Part shown: in pieces, positions 62,919-64,000 of the stretch
Layout: every line of letters starts with the position of its first letter
Numbering within the stretch: the first letter of the stretch is position 1
Origin: Sphingopyxis sp.
Lineage (GTDB): Bacteria; Pseudomonadota; Alphaproteobacteria; Sphingomonadales; Sphingomonadaceae
Length of the DNA: 64,000 nt
Direction: 5' to 3'
NCBI RefSeq assembly: GCF_016704835.1
Contig: NZ_JADIZJ010000021.1
Span: 558,001 to 622,000 of the forward strand
The notes under the pieces: generated by a model
Told to the model about the DNA's origin: nothing
Seen by the model: only the letters and a program-made list of their open reading frames with translations
Databases searched by the model: none
Position numbers and translations under genes: made by a program

Positions 62919-64000
62919 TCACGGCAGTTGCAACGTCTTTTTCAAAAAGGCGTCGGAACGGCGCAGCATGTCGGCCCGCGCGGTCGAATCGTAGATCTGA
63001 TGGTCCAGGCCTGGATAGGTCACCAACTCGACGGGCTTTCCGGCCGCCTTCAGTGCCGCCTCCATCGCTTTGGCCTGCGAGATGTCAACATTCAGATCCT
63101 GGTCTCCGCTGAACATCAGTACGGGCGCCTTGATCTTTGCCACCTGTTGCGTGGGCGAGCCTTCGACGAGATGCGCGCCGGTGCCGATGAAATCGCTGAC
63201 GATCCTGGCGTTGGTGAAGTTACCGGCCCTCTCGACCAGTCCCTTGAGATCGGTCACCGGTGCGATCGCCACGGTCGCCTTGAAGAGATCGGGATCGAGC
63301 ACCCCCGCCTGAAGTGCCGCATAGCCTCCATAGGACCAGCCGACGACAGCGAGTCTGGAGGAATCGGCGATGCCTTCTTTGACCATCCAGCGCCCGGCAT
63401 CGTTGACGTCGCCGACAGCGAGTTTCCATGATTTGAAGCCATTTTCGACATACCAATCGTCCCCGTAACCTGCCGATCCACGGAAATTGGGCTGGATCAC
63501 TGCATAACCCTGTGCCGAATAATATTGCGCGAGCCAGTCGAAGCCCCACTCATCGCGGGACGAAGGGCCGCCATGCGGCATGACGATCGCGGGCAACTTC
63601 TTTGCGTCACGGCCGGGAGGCAGTGTCAGATAGGCGGGTATCATCGTGCCATCGGCGGCAGCGTAGCTGACCGGCCGCACTTCGGCCTGCGTCCGGCTCT
63701 CGAGTTCCGGACGGGCCAGCGCCACCTCGTGCAGCTTTCGACTGGCCTTGTCATAAACATAATAGCGGCCAGGATCGGTATCGCTGCCTGCGAAGAGCAA
63801 CAACCGGCTTTCATCGCGACTCGCGTCGACGAACCGGATGAGCGGGAGGCCAGGCAAGGCTTTTTGCAGCTTCGCCGCCAGCGACGCATATTCAGAGTCG
63901 AACAGCTTGAACTCGGGCTTGTCGGTCGAATAGGCGACGCCGATCACCCGCCCGGTCCGGCCGATCCGCAATATTTCGCCGGCGTCGACCTGGCCGTGGG
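62919..64000 (-). CDS. S9 family peptidase, 5' end outside the window
   Basis: The frame is open on the minus strand to the window edge, so the beta-propeller N-terminus and signal peptide are missing. The visible 359 residues include the last propeller blades and the complete catalytic domain: PHGGPSSRDEWGFD, nucleophile GWSYGGYAA, acid in SGDQDLNV and histidine in GLDHQIYD. A prolyl oligopeptidase / acylaminoacyl peptidase-type enzyme, most similar to exported dipeptidyl aminopeptidases of sphingomonads. It is convergent with rpsD. Confidence 0.9.
   Translation of the reverse strand, partial: HGQVDAGEILRIGRTGRVIGVAYSTDKPEFKLFDSEYASLAAKLQKALPGLPLIRFVDASRDESRLLLFAGSDTDPGRYYVYDKASRKLHEVALARPELESRTQAEVRPVSYAAADGTMIPAYLTLPPGRDAKKLPAIVMPHGGPSSRDEWGFDWLAQYYSAQGYAVIQPNFRGSAGYGDDWYVENGFKSWKLAVGDVNDAGRWMVKEGIADSSRLAVVGWSYGGYAALQAGVLDPDLFKATVAIAPVTDLKGLVERAGNFTNARIVSDFIGTGAHLVEGSPTQQVAKIKAPVLMFSGDQDLNVDISQAKAMEAALKAAGKPVELVTYPGLDHQIYDSTARADMLRRSDAFLKKTLQLP

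Overview
The window looks like a chromosomal core region of a high-GC alphaproteobacterium of the order Sphingomonadales, most likely Sphingopyxis or a close relative. Supporting signs are an UrcA-family protein, small alphaproteobacterial families (DUF2794, DUF4170, an NDUFS4-type complex I protein), a pyruvate dehydrogenase E1 beta subunit with its own lipoyl domain, an alphaproteobacterial LexA box (GAAC-N7-GAAC) in front of uvrA, and the CGTCATTGCGAG palindromic repeats common in this group. No transposase, integrase, prophage or CRISPR array is visible.

Layout. 1-12.8 kb: a 5'-truncated amidohydrolase, a frameshifted S9 peptidase, valS, a MATE exporter, a LytS/LytTR-type two-component pair, urcA, small unknown genes and a BCCT transporter. 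12.8-20 kb: an M13 metallopeptidase divergent from LexA-boxed uvrA, a membrane protein and a HisKA_2/HWE-type kinase. 20-26.4 kb: a complete phosphate operon, pstS-pstC-pstA-pstB-phoU-phoB, behind an array of Pho-box repeats. 26.4-31 kb: an esterase lipoprotein, a PilZ-HTH fusion regulator, an OprO/OprP-like porin with its own candidate Pho box, and an SDR dehydrogenase. 31-41 kb: a membrane protein, DUF2794, cysE, a squalene/phytoene-synthase-like protein, pdhB-pdhA, an FtsB-like protein, eno, a four-gene cluster of small membrane-anchored proteins, DUF4170 and the NDUFS4-like protein.

41-50 kb: hrpB, a DUF1801 protein, a polyprenyl diphosphate synthase, chorismate mutase with a GST, an OmpA-type protein, and a PepSY / response regulator / sensor kinase operon. 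50-56.8 kb: tRNA-Val(CAC), hup, lon, ybaB, dnaX, the 4.5S SRP RNA, an adrenodoxin-type ferredoxin and a cysteine desulfurase. 57-64 kb: an alpha/beta hydrolase, an unlisted 54-aa membrane protein, rpiB-glyA-small protein-nrdR-trmJ in a tight operon, a small secreted protein, a second chorismate mutase, rpsD and a 5'-truncated S9 peptidase.

The most coherent system is phosphate acquisition: the transporter, its regulator PhoB and a distant porin are all preceded by 11-bp-spaced CTGTCAY-like half sites, so porin uptake across the outer membrane and Pst uptake across the inner membrane are probably co-induced. The least conventional items are the PilZ-HTH fusion protein, the hairpin, tandem-repeat and long-palindrome block inserted between pstS and pstC, two adjacent palindromes in the cysteine desulfurase/hydrolase divergent promoter, and several families of dispersed palindromic repeats in intergenic gaps. 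I did not find a clearly novel defence or mobile system.
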